Shown here piece by piece: positions 43,006-52,367 of a stretch of 64,000 bases of DNA. Each line of letters begins with the position of its first letter. Within the stretch, counting starts at the first letter, position 1. This DNA comes from Bacteroidota bacterium. Its GTDB lineage: Bacteria; Bacteroidota; Bacteroidia; AKYH767-A; 2013-40CM-41-45. The position numbers and the translations under genes were made by a program. The notes beneath the pieces are model-generated. The model was not told where the DNA came from. It did not search any database and was given only the letters and a program-made list of their open reading frames with translations. The DNA is taken from assembly GCA_016713765.1 (NCBI GenBank), contig JADJON010000001.1, positions 2,604,001 to 2,668,000 of the forward strand. The letters are read 5' to 3'.

Positions 43006-44181
43006 ATGTATTACCGTTTCATCCTGGCCGGCGCCATCTTCCTCCAACTATCGGCATGCAAAGCTCCCGATTCACCCGGTACTGCCGAGGAATTCTCCGA
43101 AGGAAAAAAAGAATGGATCGAGGGTAAAGACTACACCATTCTTGAACGCGTCAGGATCCGGGATGAACAGGGGTTCGGACAGCCGGTCACCGCTTACTCA
43201 CTGCTGGTACCCAAGGGATGGAAAACCGAGGGTGGTATCACCTGGAGGGTCGGACACACTTGCATGCAGGAAGTGGTGAATAACCGGGTTCACTTCACTT
43301 CGGGGGATGGCGCGATTTCCATCGACTTCTTCCCTACCCGCAGTTGGGAATGGAACGACGATCCGACCATGCTGCAGGCGATGCAAAACAATGCTGCGAG
43401 TGGCTTCAAGCGATGCGATTACCAGCAGCCGCTCGACGCGGGCGACTACCTCCGGAATGTGTTCCTGCATGAGATCGGAGATCCCGAGGTCGTTTCACTC
43501 AAGACGAACGAGACGCTTCAACCGTTGATGGAAGCACAGGCGAGGAAAGGCACGGAACTCCTGCGTGCAGCGGGTGTCCAGGCCGTCAATTATCGACCGA
43601 CGGCTGTCATCGCAGACCTCCGGTATCCCGATGGCAGCCTCGGTAAGGCGCTATGCTCGGTGAATCAGGTGATCAGCAGTTTCCCCAATTACCTCACCGG
43701 TGGCTACAGTGCCGGTTACCAATGCTCGTCCGAACAACGCATCCTGGTCAGGGGTTCGAAAGAAAAGATGGCCGAGGCTGAAAAGATCCTCAGCACCATG
43801 TTGTCGAGCCTCCGAATCAATCCCGAATGGCAAGCGGCCGTTCAACAAACCTTCAGCAACATCGCAAAAGTTGAACAACGCGAGAATGCCAAACGCGCGG
43901 AGATCACCCGGCAGGCCAACGAAGACATCAGTCGAATGCGGATGGAAACCTGGGAATCTACGCAACAGAGCCAGGACCGGATCATGGAGGAATCGGGCCG
44001 GGTATTGCGCGGTGTCGAGCAATGGACCGATCCCGCTACGGGAGACAAGCTGGAACTCACTGCAGGTTACAATGAAGCCTGGAGTAAAAGCGACGGAACC
44101 TATATCCTGAGCAACGACCCCTTGTTCGATCCGAACGTCGTTTTCCAGGAAGACTGGAAAAAGCTCGGAAAACCGAATTGA
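43006..44181 (+). CDS. Uncharacterised lipoprotein
   Basis: 391 residues from the ATG at 43006, chosen over 42970 because it yields a clean lipoprotein signal (MYYRFILAGAIFLQLSAC). The body has WIEGKDYTILERVRIRDEQGFG, LLVPKGWKTEGGITWRVGHTC and SIDFFPTRSWEWNDD near the start. A charged helical segment follows (EQRENAKRAEITRQANED), with a terminal WTDPATGDKLELTAGYNEAW. The middle contains ten or so Cys. I do not recognise the family. The layout suggests a periplasm-facing protein with a helical arm. It is divergent from the metal operon but not obviously controlled by the Fur-like site. Confidence 0.6.
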   Translation: MYYRFILAGAIFLQLSACKAPDSPGTAEEFSEGKKEWIEGKDYTILERVRIRDEQGFGQPVTAYSLLVPKGWKTEGGITWRVGHTCMQEVVNNRVHFTSGDGAISIDFFPTRSWEWNDDPTMLQAMQNNAASGFKRCDYQQPLDAGDYLRNVFLHEIGDPEVVSLKTNETLQPLMEAQARKGTELLRAAGVQAVNYRPTAVIADLRYPDGSLGKALCSVNQVISSFPNYLTGGYSAGYQCSSEQRILVRGSKEKMAEAEKILSTMLSSLRINPEWQAAVQQTFSNIAKVEQRENAKRAEITRQANEDISRMRMETWESTQQSQDRIMEESGRVLRGVEQWTDPATGDKLELTAGYNEAWSKSDGTYILSNDPLFDPNVVFQEDWKKLGKPN

Positions 44182-44407
44182 AGAGCCGGCCGGCCGTACA
44201 TCAACTGCCACCACTTATCCGAAAAAGCTGCCGCCCGTTCAGTGTCCATCCCCCTTCGGAGGACACAGCAGTACATTTGAATCACCAGGTTGCAGTCACG
44301 GGCAGTTCAGCTCAATCCACCTCCAAGTTCCGTGACTCGACAGGAAACCTCGGGTCGCAGCGATGGTTTCCATTCAAACGGTGAAATTTTCTTTTTACCT
44401 GGTTTTT

Positions 44408-44433
44408 AGCCGGCCAAATTGGCCGGCTTTTTT
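44408..44433 (+). terminator. Rho-independent terminator
   Basis: AGCCGGCC and GGCCGGCT around AAATT (44408-44428), followed by T to 44433. It ends the lipoprotein transcript, over 200 nt past the stop. The rest of the 318-bp gap 44182-44499 shows no gene or repeat that I can support. Confidence 0.8.
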
Positions 44434-44499
44434 CATTTCAGGCAATACCATTCCTGTCCCGAACCGGTTGGTCCGAGCGCATCATCCAAACGTGATCTT

Positions 44500-44928
44500 T
44501 TAGGAAGCCGATTGTTTTCCGCGACCGAGCATGAAGCCCACCGCCGCTCCGATTCCGGAAGCCCAGACGGTATTGGAAACAACATCGACTACCAATCCTA
44601 CCGGCGATGTGAACAAGTTCATCATCGACATGAACGACAGGTCGACACTGAGGTAGAAGAAGAATCCTACAACAGCAGCGAGCTTCAATCCTGCCACCGG
44701 GGTATCAACACCTGTTCGATTACCCAGCCAGGCCAGCAGGAATGCAACACACAGGTTGCTGACGAACATGAGTGCCAGGTTCATCTCGCCTTCCCCCTTC
44801 ATCAACCCCTCGTAGTGGATCATGTTCTTGTCCATGAAATCCGCGAGGAGAATTCCGAAAAGCAACCATCCCAATAAAAAAGCGACGACTCCGCCAACGA
44901 TTGCAGCAAGTAATACTTTTGTGTTCAT
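44500..44928 (-). CDS. Small integral membrane protein of unknown function
   Basis: 142 residues with four hydrophobic helices at about 5-32, 50-72, 82-105 and 115-136 (for example LLAAIVGGVVAFLLGWLLFG and GLVVDVVSNTVWASGIGAAV). A charged loop DFMDKNMIHYEGLMKGEGEM lies between the first two. The helices are rich in Gly/Ala and show no transport or catalytic motif. The protein resembles a group of uncharacterised Bacteroidota membrane proteins, but I cannot name the family. Downstream on its strand is the lipoprotein terminator, which works for the other direction. Confidence 0.6.
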   Translation of the reverse strand: MNTKVLLAAIVGGVVAFLLGWLLFGILLADFMDKNMIHYEGLMKGEGEMNLALMFVSNLCVAFLLAWLGNRTGVDTPVAGLKLAAVVGFFFYLSVDLSFMSMMNLFTSPVGLVVDVVSNTVWASGIGAAVGFMLGRGKQSAS

Positions 44929-45163
44929 TGGTTTTGGGTTTTAGATCCTACTAAACTAGGATTTACTCACCATTCCACCGAATGAAATTGACAAGGGGCT
45001 TAATTCGAAAAAAAATCGCTTTTAAATAGAGCAGTCAGCCCATTTCACAATAAACCATAGCGTAAAATCGGCATCTTGTTCGCCCCACACATCGTGGAAT
45101 TACACAATAAAACTCCGACCGATTTCCTCTGCCTGACAATTCATTTACAAACCGGAGAAAAGT

Positions 45164-46081
45164 TTATTCCCTGGCCTTCACCATGCCCATGATCTGTTGC
45201 ATGGTCCGTTGCATGCCATCACTGGATCCATCCAGAAAGATCACATTGCCTTTTCCGTATTCCGCGAAATTCTTGATCGCCTCCGTCCACATGGAGAACA
45301 GGATCACATTCGTATCCAGATTCGCCTGCTTCATCTGCTCCGCTGCCTGGCTCATGCCGCGTGCGACCTCTTCCCGGAACAGGGCCACTCCCTGACCACG
45401 AAGCCGTGCTGCTTCGCGCTCCGCTTCCGCCGCGATCTTGATCGCATTGCCCTCCGCCTCCGCCGCTTTGGTCTTGGTGATCAACAACGCCTGGCCTTCG
45501 TTCTCCGCCGCGGCTTTGAGGTTATTGCTGGCCACCACCTTACTCATACTCTCCATAACCGCCTGATCGAAGGTGATGTCGTTGATCTGAAGATCCTGCA
45601 AATGATACCCCCACTCTTCCAGCGTATGATCGATGCCGGCTTTTACGTATTCAACGATCTCGCGACGCTGACCCAGGATCTCCGCCTGCTTCTTGGTTGC
45701 CACGTACGAACGGATATTGCCTTCGATCGTCCGCACCATCGCCTGCATCAGGTCCTTCTCACTGATGAACTTGAACGCCACTTTCTTGATCGTCTCCTCG
45801 TTGGAATCCATGACCGAATAGAGCAACATGCTCTTGAAATAGACATTCGCCTGATCCGCGGTAACGGCCTGAAACTCCATCTCCACCGAACGGTTCTGGA
45901 TGCTGACGCGGCGATACACCTTTTCAATGATCGGAATCTTGAACCGCAAACCCGGCGCGAGAATGCGTTGATACTTACCGAACAGGGTGATGACGGCAAT
46001 CGTACCCTGATTGACGGTCAGCAGTCCGGAAAAAACGATGATGGCACCGAAGAAGATAAACACAATGGAACCGATTGGCAT
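45164..46081 (-). CDS. SPFH/band 7 (stomatin/prohibitin-like) protein
   Basis: 305 residues. One N-terminal hydrophobic helix (GSIVFIFFGAIIVFSGLL) is followed by the SPFH domain: VNQGTIAVITLFGKYQRILAPGLRFKIPIIEKVYRRVSIQ-type core, VTADQANVYFKSMLLYSV and MVRTIEGNIRSYVATKKQ. A coiled-coil segment rich in Ala/Glu comes next (TKAAEAEGNAIKIAAEAERE), then LFSMWTEAIKNFAEYGKGNV. Such proteins form ring-like scaffolds in membranes, for example HflK/HflC and stomatins. No protease gene is adjacent, so a partner cannot be assigned. The start at 46081 is divergent from the aldehyde dehydrogenase gene over 122 bp. Confidence 0.88.
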   Translation of the reverse strand: MPIGSIVFIFFGAIIVFSGLLTVNQGTIAVITLFGKYQRILAPGLRFKIPIIEKVYRRVSIQNRSVEMEFQAVTADQANVYFKSMLLYSVMDSNEETIKKVAFKFISEKDLMQAMVRTIEGNIRSYVATKKQAEILGQRREIVEYVKAGIDHTLEEWGYHLQDLQINDITFDQAVMESMSKVVASNNLKAAAENEGQALLITKTKAAEAEGNAIKIAAEAEREAARLRGQGVALFREEVARGMSQAAEQMKQANLDTNVILFSMWTEAIKNFAEYGKGNVIFLDGSSDGMQRTMQQIMGMVKARE

Positions 46082-46203
46082 AGTCGTGGATTTAGCTGGG
46101 TAAAGTTATCACAAACCGGCTGAGTCCGGATAAAGTTGAAGAAATCGTTTTACGACCTTCCATCCGGCAGTACTGCTCCCCGCAAAGCTTACCTTTGGTT
46201 TCG

Positions 46204-47607
46204 ATGCCGCTGACTACCGGAGAATTCGAAGTGTTTCGTTCGGGCGCCCGTAACTACAGGCGAAAACCTATCACTGTCCGATTAAAGTACCTGTCAGCGC
46301 TGGAAGAATGGATCCTCGAAAATCTTCCGGTTATCCGAAAGGCGCTTTCCGACGACCTTGGTAAACCGGCAATGGAGAGCGACCTGACCGAAGCATACGG
46401 AGTACTGGGTGAGATCCGGCATGCGAGGTCCCGCTTGCCCGAATGGATGGCCGATCAACCGGTGGGTACGCCACTCTCCATGATCGGGACACGTGCCTGG
46501 AGTTGTCAGGAACCGAAAGGGGTTTGTTTATTGATCGGCCCGTGGAACTTCCCATTCCTATTGATGGTCGGACCGCTTATCAGTGCTCTGGCAGCCGGCA
46601 ATGCAACCATACTGAAACCTTCCGAGTTCGCCCCCGCTACCGGACGACTGCTGACACAAATGGTCGCGGCCGTCTTCCCTGCCGATCTTGTTTGTGTAAA
46701 GGAAGGTGATCACACCGTCTCCGAGCAGTTATTGACCCTGCCGTTCGATCATGTGTTCTTTACCGGAAGCGCCCGGGTGGGCAAGATCGTGCACGCTGCA
46801 GCAGCTCAGTTAAACGCATCCGTAACCCTGGAACTCGGCGGACAATGTCCGGTGATCGTTTGCGCGGATGCCGACCTGGAAGATGCAGCAAGAAAGATCG
46901 TCGCTGCCAAATTTTTCAACTGCGGGCAAGCCTGTGTTGCCCCGGACCACGTTTTGGTAGATGCAAGGGTCTTCGATCCATTCCTGAATATCCTGCGTGA
47001 ACAGGTGACGGCGCTCTTTGGCGATTCCCAGCAGATCGAACAATCCCCGGACTATGGCCGACTCATCCACCGGCAACATGCCGAACGCCTGCATAAACTC
47101 CTGAATGACGCCCTCGCGTCCGGTGCGGTGCTTCGACTCGGCGGAATATCACGCCCGGAACAGCGATTCATGGCCCCGACCATCATCACCGGAACAGCGT
47201 CAAGCATGCGCATCCGGCAGGAAGAAATTTTCGGGCCGATACTGCCGGTGGAACCATTCGAATCGCTGGAAACGGCTTTGTTGGAATCGGGAGGTCAGGA
47301 CATTCCGCTTGCAGTCTACGCGTTCACCCGCAGCCGCACCAACCTTGAATTGATCCGGGATGAACGGAGGTCGGGAGCTTTGTTGTGGAACGATTGCGCC
47401 GTTCACTTCCTGCATCCCGGATTACCCTTCGGTGGTCTTCAGGGAAGCGGACTCGGTCGCGCACACGGACATGCCGGCTTTTTGACGTTCAGCAACCAGC
47501 GCTCCATTTTGAAACAGCGGATCGGCTGGACCGGTATTCGCTTGTTCTATCCGCCCTACTCGCGCCTCAAGCGTCGGCTTGCCGACTTGTTGCTTCGCTG
47601 GTTCTGA
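46204..47607 (+). CDS. Aldehyde dehydrogenase (ALDH3-like)
   Basis: 467 residues from the ATG at 46204. A TTG at 46195 adds three residues. GVCLLIGPWNFPFLLMVGPLISALAAGN is cofactor-binding, in short segments FFTGSARVGK and TLELGGQCP with the general base Glu about 210, and FFNCGQACVAPDHV with the nucleophile Cys about 244. All catalytic elements are present. The length and the short C-terminus ending in a hydrophobic/basic stretch (LFYPPYSRLKRRLADLLLRW) fit the class 3 fatty-aldehyde type, which may attach to membranes. It oxidises aldehydes with NAD(P)+. The natural substrate is unknown. Confidence 0.9.
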   Translation: MPLTTGEFEVFRSGARNYRRKPITVRLKYLSALEEWILENLPVIRKALSDDLGKPAMESDLTEAYGVLGEIRHARSRLPEWMADQPVGTPLSMIGTRAWSCQEPKGVCLLIGPWNFPFLLMVGPLISALAAGNATILKPSEFAPATGRLLTQMVAAVFPADLVCVKEGDHTVSEQLLTLPFDHVFFTGSARVGKIVHAAAAQLNASVTLELGGQCPVIVCADADLEDAARKIVAAKFFNCGQACVAPDHVLVDARVFDPFLNILREQVTALFGDSQQIEQSPDYGRLIHRQHAERLHKLLNDALASGAVLRLGGISRPEQRFMAPTIITGTASSMRIRQEEIFGPILPVEPFESLETALLESGGQDIPLAVYAFTRSRTNLELIRDERRSGALLWNDCAVHFLHPGLPFGGLQGSGLGRAHGHAGFLTFSNQRSILKQRIGWTGIRLFYPPYSRLKRRLADLLLRWF

Positions 47608-47630
47608 GAAAAACAGGTTGCAGGTGCCTG

Positions 47631-47671
47631 TTACTATCCTTTTTGACTATTACTTTCTATTAAGATAGTAA
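47631..47671. promoter_or_regulatory. Candidate operator upstream of the NADP-oxidoreductase gene
   Basis: TTACTATC (47631-47638), ATTACTTTCTAT (47649-47660) and ATAGTAA (47665-47671) form interlocking inverted repeats 55-95 bp before the start codon at 47726. The motif style, a TTACTTTCT arm with an opposed AGATAGTAA, resembles HxlR/MarR-type binding sites. The regulator is not in the window. Confidence 0.45.
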
Positions 47672-47725
47672 TATGAAGGAAATGTTATCCTTGCCAACTT
47701 TGTCATCTTCCAACTCAGTCAATCC

Positions 47726-48343
47726 ATGAACATTGCCATTATTGGTAGCGGAAACGTAGGCGGAGCCCTGGCTTCCCGTTGGGCCGCAAAAGGACATCGC
47801 ATCTTCCTTGGTGTACGCGATCCACAGCATTTCAAAGGCCAGGCGCTGACCGAATTGCCTGCCGTAGCCGTCTTTACCATTCCGGAGGCAGTCCGTCAGA
47901 GCGAGGCAATCCTACTGGCGACACCCGCTACCGCCGCAATAGAGGTGGCACAATCGCTGGGCGACACAGCCGGCAAGGTCATCCTTGATGCGATGAACGT
48001 CGTGATGGGGCGCGGTCCGCAAGGATTTTCGAATACGGCTGACGCCATCCTGGCTCATACTGCCAGCCGGGATGTGGTGAAGTGTTTCAATACGACCGGT
48101 TTTAACAACATGAAAGACCCCATCTACCAAGGCATGCCGATCGATCTCTTCATGGCGGGCGACAGCGCCCGGGGAAAAGCGATTGCTCGTCAACTGGCAA
48201 TCGACGCCGGATTCGCGGAATGCTATGATGCAGGTGGCAACGATAAGTTCCAATTGATGGAGCAATTCGCTTTTTTCTGGATCAATCTCGCGATGATGCA
48301 GGGACTCGGCAGGGAAATCGGATTCAAGCTCCTCAGGCGTTGA
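47726..48343 (+). CDS. NADP oxidoreductase, F420-dependent-like Rossmann protein
   Basis: 205 residues. The Rossmann start is IAIIGSGNVGGALASRWAAK, followed by HRIFLGVRDPQHFKG, AILLATPATAAIEVAQSL, and KCFNTTGFNNMKDPIYQG. This is the NADP-oxidoreductase, coenzyme F420-dependent superfamily, whose Bacteroidota members are probably simple NAD(P)H-dependent reductases. No F420 synthesis genes are in view, so the F420 name should not be taken literally. It has an upstream inverted repeat that could make it inducible. The SDR gene that follows is convergent, 21 bp away. Confidence 0.82.
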   Translation: MNIAIIGSGNVGGALASRWAAKGHRIFLGVRDPQHFKGQALTELPAVAVFTIPEAVRQSEAILLATPATAAIEVAQSLGDTAGKVILDAMNVVMGRGPQGFSNTADAILAHTASRDVVKCFNTTGFNNMKDPIYQGMPIDLFMAGDSARGKAIARQLAIDAGFAECYDAGGNDKFQLMEQFAFFWINLAMMQGLGREIGFKLLRR

Positions 48344-48364
48344 AGTAGCTTTTCCTGAATCGGA

Positions 48365-49123
48365 TCAGTAGGCCGTCCACCCGCCATCGGCGGTCAACAC
48401 AGCTCCATTGACAAAACTGGAAGCGTCGGAGACCAGGAACAGTGCCGTTCGGGCGATCTCCTCCGGCTCCCCCATCCGGGGCATGGTACCCATGCCCGGA
48501 AGGCTGCGCTCATAGCCGAACGGATCCGGATGCATATCACGGCCGATGTTGGTATTCACACCACCGGGCGCGATCGCGTTGCAGCGTATTCCCTTTTGGG
48601 CATAGACGTATCCAATGTTCTTCGTCAGACCGATCACAGCGTGCTTGGAAGTAGTATAAGCAGCTCCGGCCCGCGCTCCGTGGAGCCCGCCGACGGACGC
48701 GATATTCAGGATCACCCCTTTACCTTGTTTTAACATGATCGGTATCGCTGCGCGGCAAGCGTAAAAGGGTCCGTCCAGGTTAATGCGGAGCACCTTGTTC
48801 CAGACATCATTTGAAACATGCTCGACCGGGTGAAAGTCATCCATGACGCCGGCATTGTTCACCAGAATGTCGACACTACCGAAATGCTCCATCGCTCCCG
48901 CAATCAGGGACCGGATATCCGACTCCAGGCTGACATTACACGGAATGCCGATAGCCGTACCACCGGATTGGCGAATGGACTCGACTACCGTGTCCAGTTC
49001 CGCCTGATGAAGATCCGCTGCCACCACCCTGGCACCTTCTGCAGCGAATAAAATGGCCATGGCCTTACCCATTCCGGAAGCGGCTCCGGTAATGATCGCG
49101 GTTTGATTGGACAATTGATTCAT
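48365..49123 (-). CDS. SDR family oxidoreductase
   Basis: 252 residues, a classical short-chain dehydrogenase. TAIITGAASGMGKAMA is the glycine-rich NAD(P) loop, ILVNNAGVMDDF the structural NNAG motif, and NIASVGGLHG with AAYTTSKHAV provides the catalytic Ser, Tyr and Lys (S...YxxxK). GGVNTNIGRDMHPDPFGYE follows the active site. Asp in VVAADLHQAE suggests a preference for NAD. The substrate is unknown. The closest style is 3-oxoacyl-ACP reductase or glucose 1-dehydrogenase-like. It is divergent from the antiporter gene with a palindrome in the gap. Confidence 0.9.
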   Translation of the reverse strand: MNQLSNQTAIITGAASGMGKAMAILFAAEGARVVAADLHQAELDTVVESIRQSGGTAIGIPCNVSLESDIRSLIAGAMEHFGSVDILVNNAGVMDDFHPVEHVSNDVWNKVLRINLDGPFYACRAAIPIMLKQGKGVILNIASVGGLHGARAGAAYTTSKHAVIGLTKNIGYVYAQKGIRCNAIAPGGVNTNIGRDMHPDPFGYERSLPGMGTMPRMGEPEEIARTALFLVSDASSFVNGAVLTADGGWTAY

Positions 49124-49154
49124 ACGATTTGTGGTTTAATTTCAAGTTTGAGAC

Positions 49155-49186
49155 TTGTCACGTACAATTCAACTACAAAGTGACAA
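49155..49186. promoter_or_regulatory. Inverted repeat TTGTCAC/GTGACAA in the SDR-antiporter gap
   Basis: TTGTCAC at 49155-49161 and GTGACAA at 49180-49186 are perfect complements, with 18 nt between them. The site lies 32 bp above the SDR start and 110 bp above the antiporter start, so one dimeric repressor (TetR or MarR style) might regulate one or both genes. Confidence 0.45.
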
Positions 49187-49295
49187 CTATTTCATTATTC
49201 CCACCATGACGACTATCAGAAAATCCCCCAATGATCTAAATTTACGGAAAGATGACTAGCACATTTTGTGGGGAAAAAACTGAAGGGATATTTGT

Positions 49296-50516
49296 ATGAC
49301 CTCTGCGATCCTGATTACGTTTTGCTGCCTGTTTCTTCTGGCTTACATCTTTGATCTAACCGCAGGACGGTCTCGGATCCCTTCAGTCATACTCTTACTG
49401 TTGACTGGTTGGCTCGTCCGCCACCTCGTTTCGTGGTTGCATATCCAGTTACCTGAATTATCTCCCTTACTACCGGTTATTGGAACCATCGGTCTGATCA
49501 TGATCGTTTTAGAAGGTTCGCTTGAATTGGAGTTGAACCATCAGAAGCGATCATTGATCATGCGTTCATTCCTCGTCGCGCTCATCCCGATGATGTTGAT
49601 GGCGGGAGTCCTGACCTGGTGGTTCCAGTATCAGGAAGGAGGTTCCCTTCGGAATCACCTGTTGAATGTCCTTCCACTTTGCGTTATCAGCAGCGCCGTG
49701 GCAATTCCCAGTGTCCGTCTATTCTCGAAAACAGAACGGGAATTCGTCACCTACGAGAGCAGCTTTTCAGACATTCTTGGAGTTACATTCTTCAATTTCA
49801 TTTCCATTAACCAGGAATTGACATTCGGTGCATTTGGCTACTTCGCGCTTGATCTCGTGTTTATTATCGCCATCTCGGTCGTAGCAACATTATTACTGTC
49901 GATTCTGCTCAGCCGGATCGGCCATCATGTAAAATTCGTTCCAATAATGCTCATGGTGCTGCTGATTTATGGCATCACAAAAAGCCTGCATCTTCCAGGA
50001 TTGATCTTCGTCATGATTTTCGGATTGTTTGTAGGAAATTTTAACAAATTGACTCGATACTCCTGGGCGGAATATTTCAGACCGCAATCACTCTTAAGTG
50101 AAGCGCATCGCTTTCGGGAAATCACGGGAGAGGGAGCCTTTCTGATCCGGGCATCCTTCTTCATCTTGTTCGGTTTTCTGATCGATGACAAAGGATTACT
50201 GAATGTCGATACATTGTTGCAGTCCGGAATTGTGGTCGGGGTAATCTTCAGTATCAGGGCAGTCCTACTCCTCCTCACCGGATTGTCGCTTCGCCCTCTG
50301 CTATTCATCGCTCCAAGAGGCCTTATCACCATCTTGCTCTTCCTCTCGATCTTGCCAGATGAAAAGACGGGCAGCATCAGTCAGTCATTGCTGCTCCAGG
50401 TTATTCTGCTCTCCGCATTGATCATGACCCTCGGGACCCTCCTCGGCAGCCGAAAACACAGACGAACCTCGAGTATTCCGGAGCCAGACGAAAATAAATC
50501 AATCTTGAATCCTTAG
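49296..50516 (+). CDS. Cation:proton antiporter (CPA family)
   Basis: 406 residues with about 12 hydrophobic helices. The start LAYIFDLTAGRSRIPSVILLLLTGWLVRH and the LPLCVISSAVAIPSVRLF segment in the middle match the sodium/proton antiporters of the CPA1/CPA2 type. Later FLIRASFFILFGFLIDDKGLL and LLFIAPRGLITILLFLSILP resemble the conserved core, including the Arg in APRGL. It probably exchanges Na+ or K+ for protons across the inner membrane. The typical DD or ND motif of these exchangers is not obvious, so the transported ion is open. It may share an operon with the binding protein gene 12 bp downstream. Confidence 0.82.
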   Translation: MTSAILITFCCLFLLAYIFDLTAGRSRIPSVILLLLTGWLVRHLVSWLHIQLPELSPLLPVIGTIGLIMIVLEGSLELELNHQKRSLIMRSFLVALIPMMLMAGVLTWWFQYQEGGSLRNHLLNVLPLCVISSAVAIPSVRLFSKTEREFVTYESSFSDILGVTFFNFISINQELTFGAFGYFALDLVFIIAISVVATLLLSILLSRIGHHVKFVPIMLMVLLIYGITKSLHLPGLIFVMIFGLFVGNFNKLTRYSWAEYFRPQSLLSEAHRFREITGEGAFLIRASFFILFGFLIDDKGLLNVDTLLQSGIVVGVIFSIRAVLLLLTGLSLRPLLFIAPRGLITILLFLSILPDEKTGSISQSLLLQVILLSALIMTLGTLLGSRKHRRTSSIPEPDENKSILNP

Positions 50517-50528
50517 CTTGCATCCGCT

Positions 50529-52325
50529 ATGCGTGTTGCATTTTTTCTGGCAATCTTGTTGGCAGCATCCTGTCAGGACATTGTCCGGCAGGAAAACCAA
50601 CGCCCGGTGTACGGGACCGTTCGTTTACCGGATGCCGGTCAACCTGCGGCTGACTGGGACACGACCGACCAATTACTGGTACATTTTACGGCGGAGCCGG
50701 ACAACCTGCATCCTACCAATGGGACTTCCTCCCAACGGAGCGAGATCAACCTGTACACCCAGGGATACCTGGTCCAGACGGATCTCCGCACGGGCCAGCT
50801 GATGCCGGTTTTGGTAGAACGTCTGCCGGATACCGCGTTGAACGGAACGAGCTTCACCTACCAGCTTCGGGGAGATGTCCGATGGGATGACGGCTCACCC
50901 CTGCAAGTCGACGATGTGGTCTTCACGGCCAAAGCAAACAAATGCTCCCTGACCCTGAATCCGGGTGTGAAGGTCTATTGGCAAAATGTCGCTTCCGTGG
51001 AAGCGGTAACTGGAAGCCCGCGTGCCTTCCGCGTGATTTTAAAGAAGACCAATATTCAAAACGTGGCCTTCCTCAGTGGCTTCCCGATTATGGAACGTAA
51101 ATTCCATGACCCCGACAATGTGCTGAAGGAAGTCAGCTTCTCGCAGCTCGAAGATCCGACCTTTGTTTCCTCTGCCTTAACGGAATGGGCAGCCGAGTTC
51201 AACAACGACCGCTATGGTCGGGATCCGAACTTTCTGAACGGTCTTGGGCCGTATAAGGTGAGCCGATGGGAAGCGGGACAATCCATCACGCTCGAACGGA
51301 AAGCACACCATTGGTCTGGAAAACCGGAAGGACCTCAACGTATACTCTTCCGGGTGGTCCGTGATGAAAACGCCCAGGCATTGGAATTCCGCTCACAGAA
51401 ACTGGACGTGTCCACCAATTGCTCGATGGGAGCTTTCCTTTCCCTTCAAGCCGATCCGGAACTTCGTAAAAACTATCGATTCGCTGTCTCGCCCACCTAT
51501 AATTACACTTATCTCTGCTTCAACATGCGTCCGGACTCAGGCGATCGACCGGCTTTGTTCAATGACGCAGCTACCCGGCGGCCGCTTGCCCTGATGACAC
51601 CGGTCGATCGGATCATCAGGCTGATCTATTCTGATTATGCTGGTGCCTGTCACCGGATGTCGGGCAATGTATCGGCCCTGAAGCCGGAGTTTGACACCAC
51701 ACTCACACCCTTACCATTCGATCCCAGTCGCGGACGGGAAATGCTCCGGCAAACCGGCTGGCTCGACACGAACGGCGACGGCGTGCTCGAACGGACAGTC
51801 AATGGCAAGACCGTCCCATTCGAAGCGGAACTTGCTTACCTGAGTGTCAGTCCGGATTGGCGCGACATGGCCAAAGTGATCCGTGACGAATGGGCACGCG
51901 CAGGTATCAAGCTGAACCTGGTTCCGATGGAACTGAAGCGCTTTCAGGAAACGGCCCGCTCCCACCGCTTCGATCTGCTGTTAGGAAGTTGGTCAGCCAC
52001 TTCCCTTCCCGAAGACTACGGGCAATTGTGGGGAACCGCTTCCTGGCAGAATCATGGATCCAACTTCAGCGGATTCGGATCGACAGCAACCGACGTCTTG
52101 ATCGATTCGATCCGGCAATCGGTCAGTCTTTCGGATTACTACCGGTATAGCCGCAGCTTGCAACAAACCATCCGGGAGGAACAACCCATGGTCTTTCTTT
52201 ATTCTTCCCTGCGCAGGGTCATTGTACATAAACGCTACGAAAACGCGATCATCTTTCCGGAACGTCCCGGCATTCGTCTCGACTCATTGCGTTTATTCAC
52301 AAGCACTCGGAAAAACCCTTCCTGA
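50529..52325 (+). CDS. Peptide/nickel-type ABC substrate-binding lipoprotein
   Basis: 598 residues. The lipoprotein signal MRVAFFLAILLAASC places a Cys at 15. The SBP_bac_5 fold is clear: LLVHFTAEPDNLHPTNGTS, the family segment YQLRGDVRWDDGSPLQVDDVVFTAKA, NGLGPYKVSRWEAGQSITLERK, YTYLCFNMRPDS and EARLLL-type later parts such as VIRDEWARAGIKLNLVPMELK. Family members bind oligopeptides, dipeptides, nickel chelates or sugars. The ligand is unknown. It is followed by two DppB/DppC-like permease genes. No ATPase is encoded here. Confidence 0.9.
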   Translation: MRVAFFLAILLAASCQDIVRQENQRPVYGTVRLPDAGQPAADWDTTDQLLVHFTAEPDNLHPTNGTSSQRSEINLYTQGYLVQTDLRTGQLMPVLVERLPDTALNGTSFTYQLRGDVRWDDGSPLQVDDVVFTAKANKCSLTLNPGVKVYWQNVASVEAVTGSPRAFRVILKKTNIQNVAFLSGFPIMERKFHDPDNVLKEVSFSQLEDPTFVSSALTEWAAEFNNDRYGRDPNFLNGLGPYKVSRWEAGQSITLERKAHHWSGKPEGPQRILFRVVRDENAQALEFRSQKLDVSTNCSMGAFLSLQADPELRKNYRFAVSPTYNYTYLCFNMRPDSGDRPALFNDAATRRPLALMTPVDRIIRLIYSDYAGACHRMSGNVSALKPEFDTTLTPLPFDPSRGREMLRQTGWLDTNGDGVLERTVNGKTVPFEAELAYLSVSPDWRDMAKVIRDEWARAGIKLNLVPMELKRFQETARSHRFDLLLGSWSATSLPEDYGQLWGTASWQNHGSNFSGFGSTATDVLIDSIRQSVSLSDYYRYSRSLQQTIREEQPMVFLYSSLRRVIVHKRYENAIIFPERPGIRLDSLRLFTSTRKNPS

Positions 52326-52367
52326 CGCCCTCCGGCTGATCGTAGTGGCCGGTTATCTTTGAAATCG

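Noticed and set aside
45197..46123. 308-residue + strand frame antisense to the SPFH gene
   Set aside because: The minus frame encodes an intact SPFH protein. The + translation is His/Arg-rich without family features.
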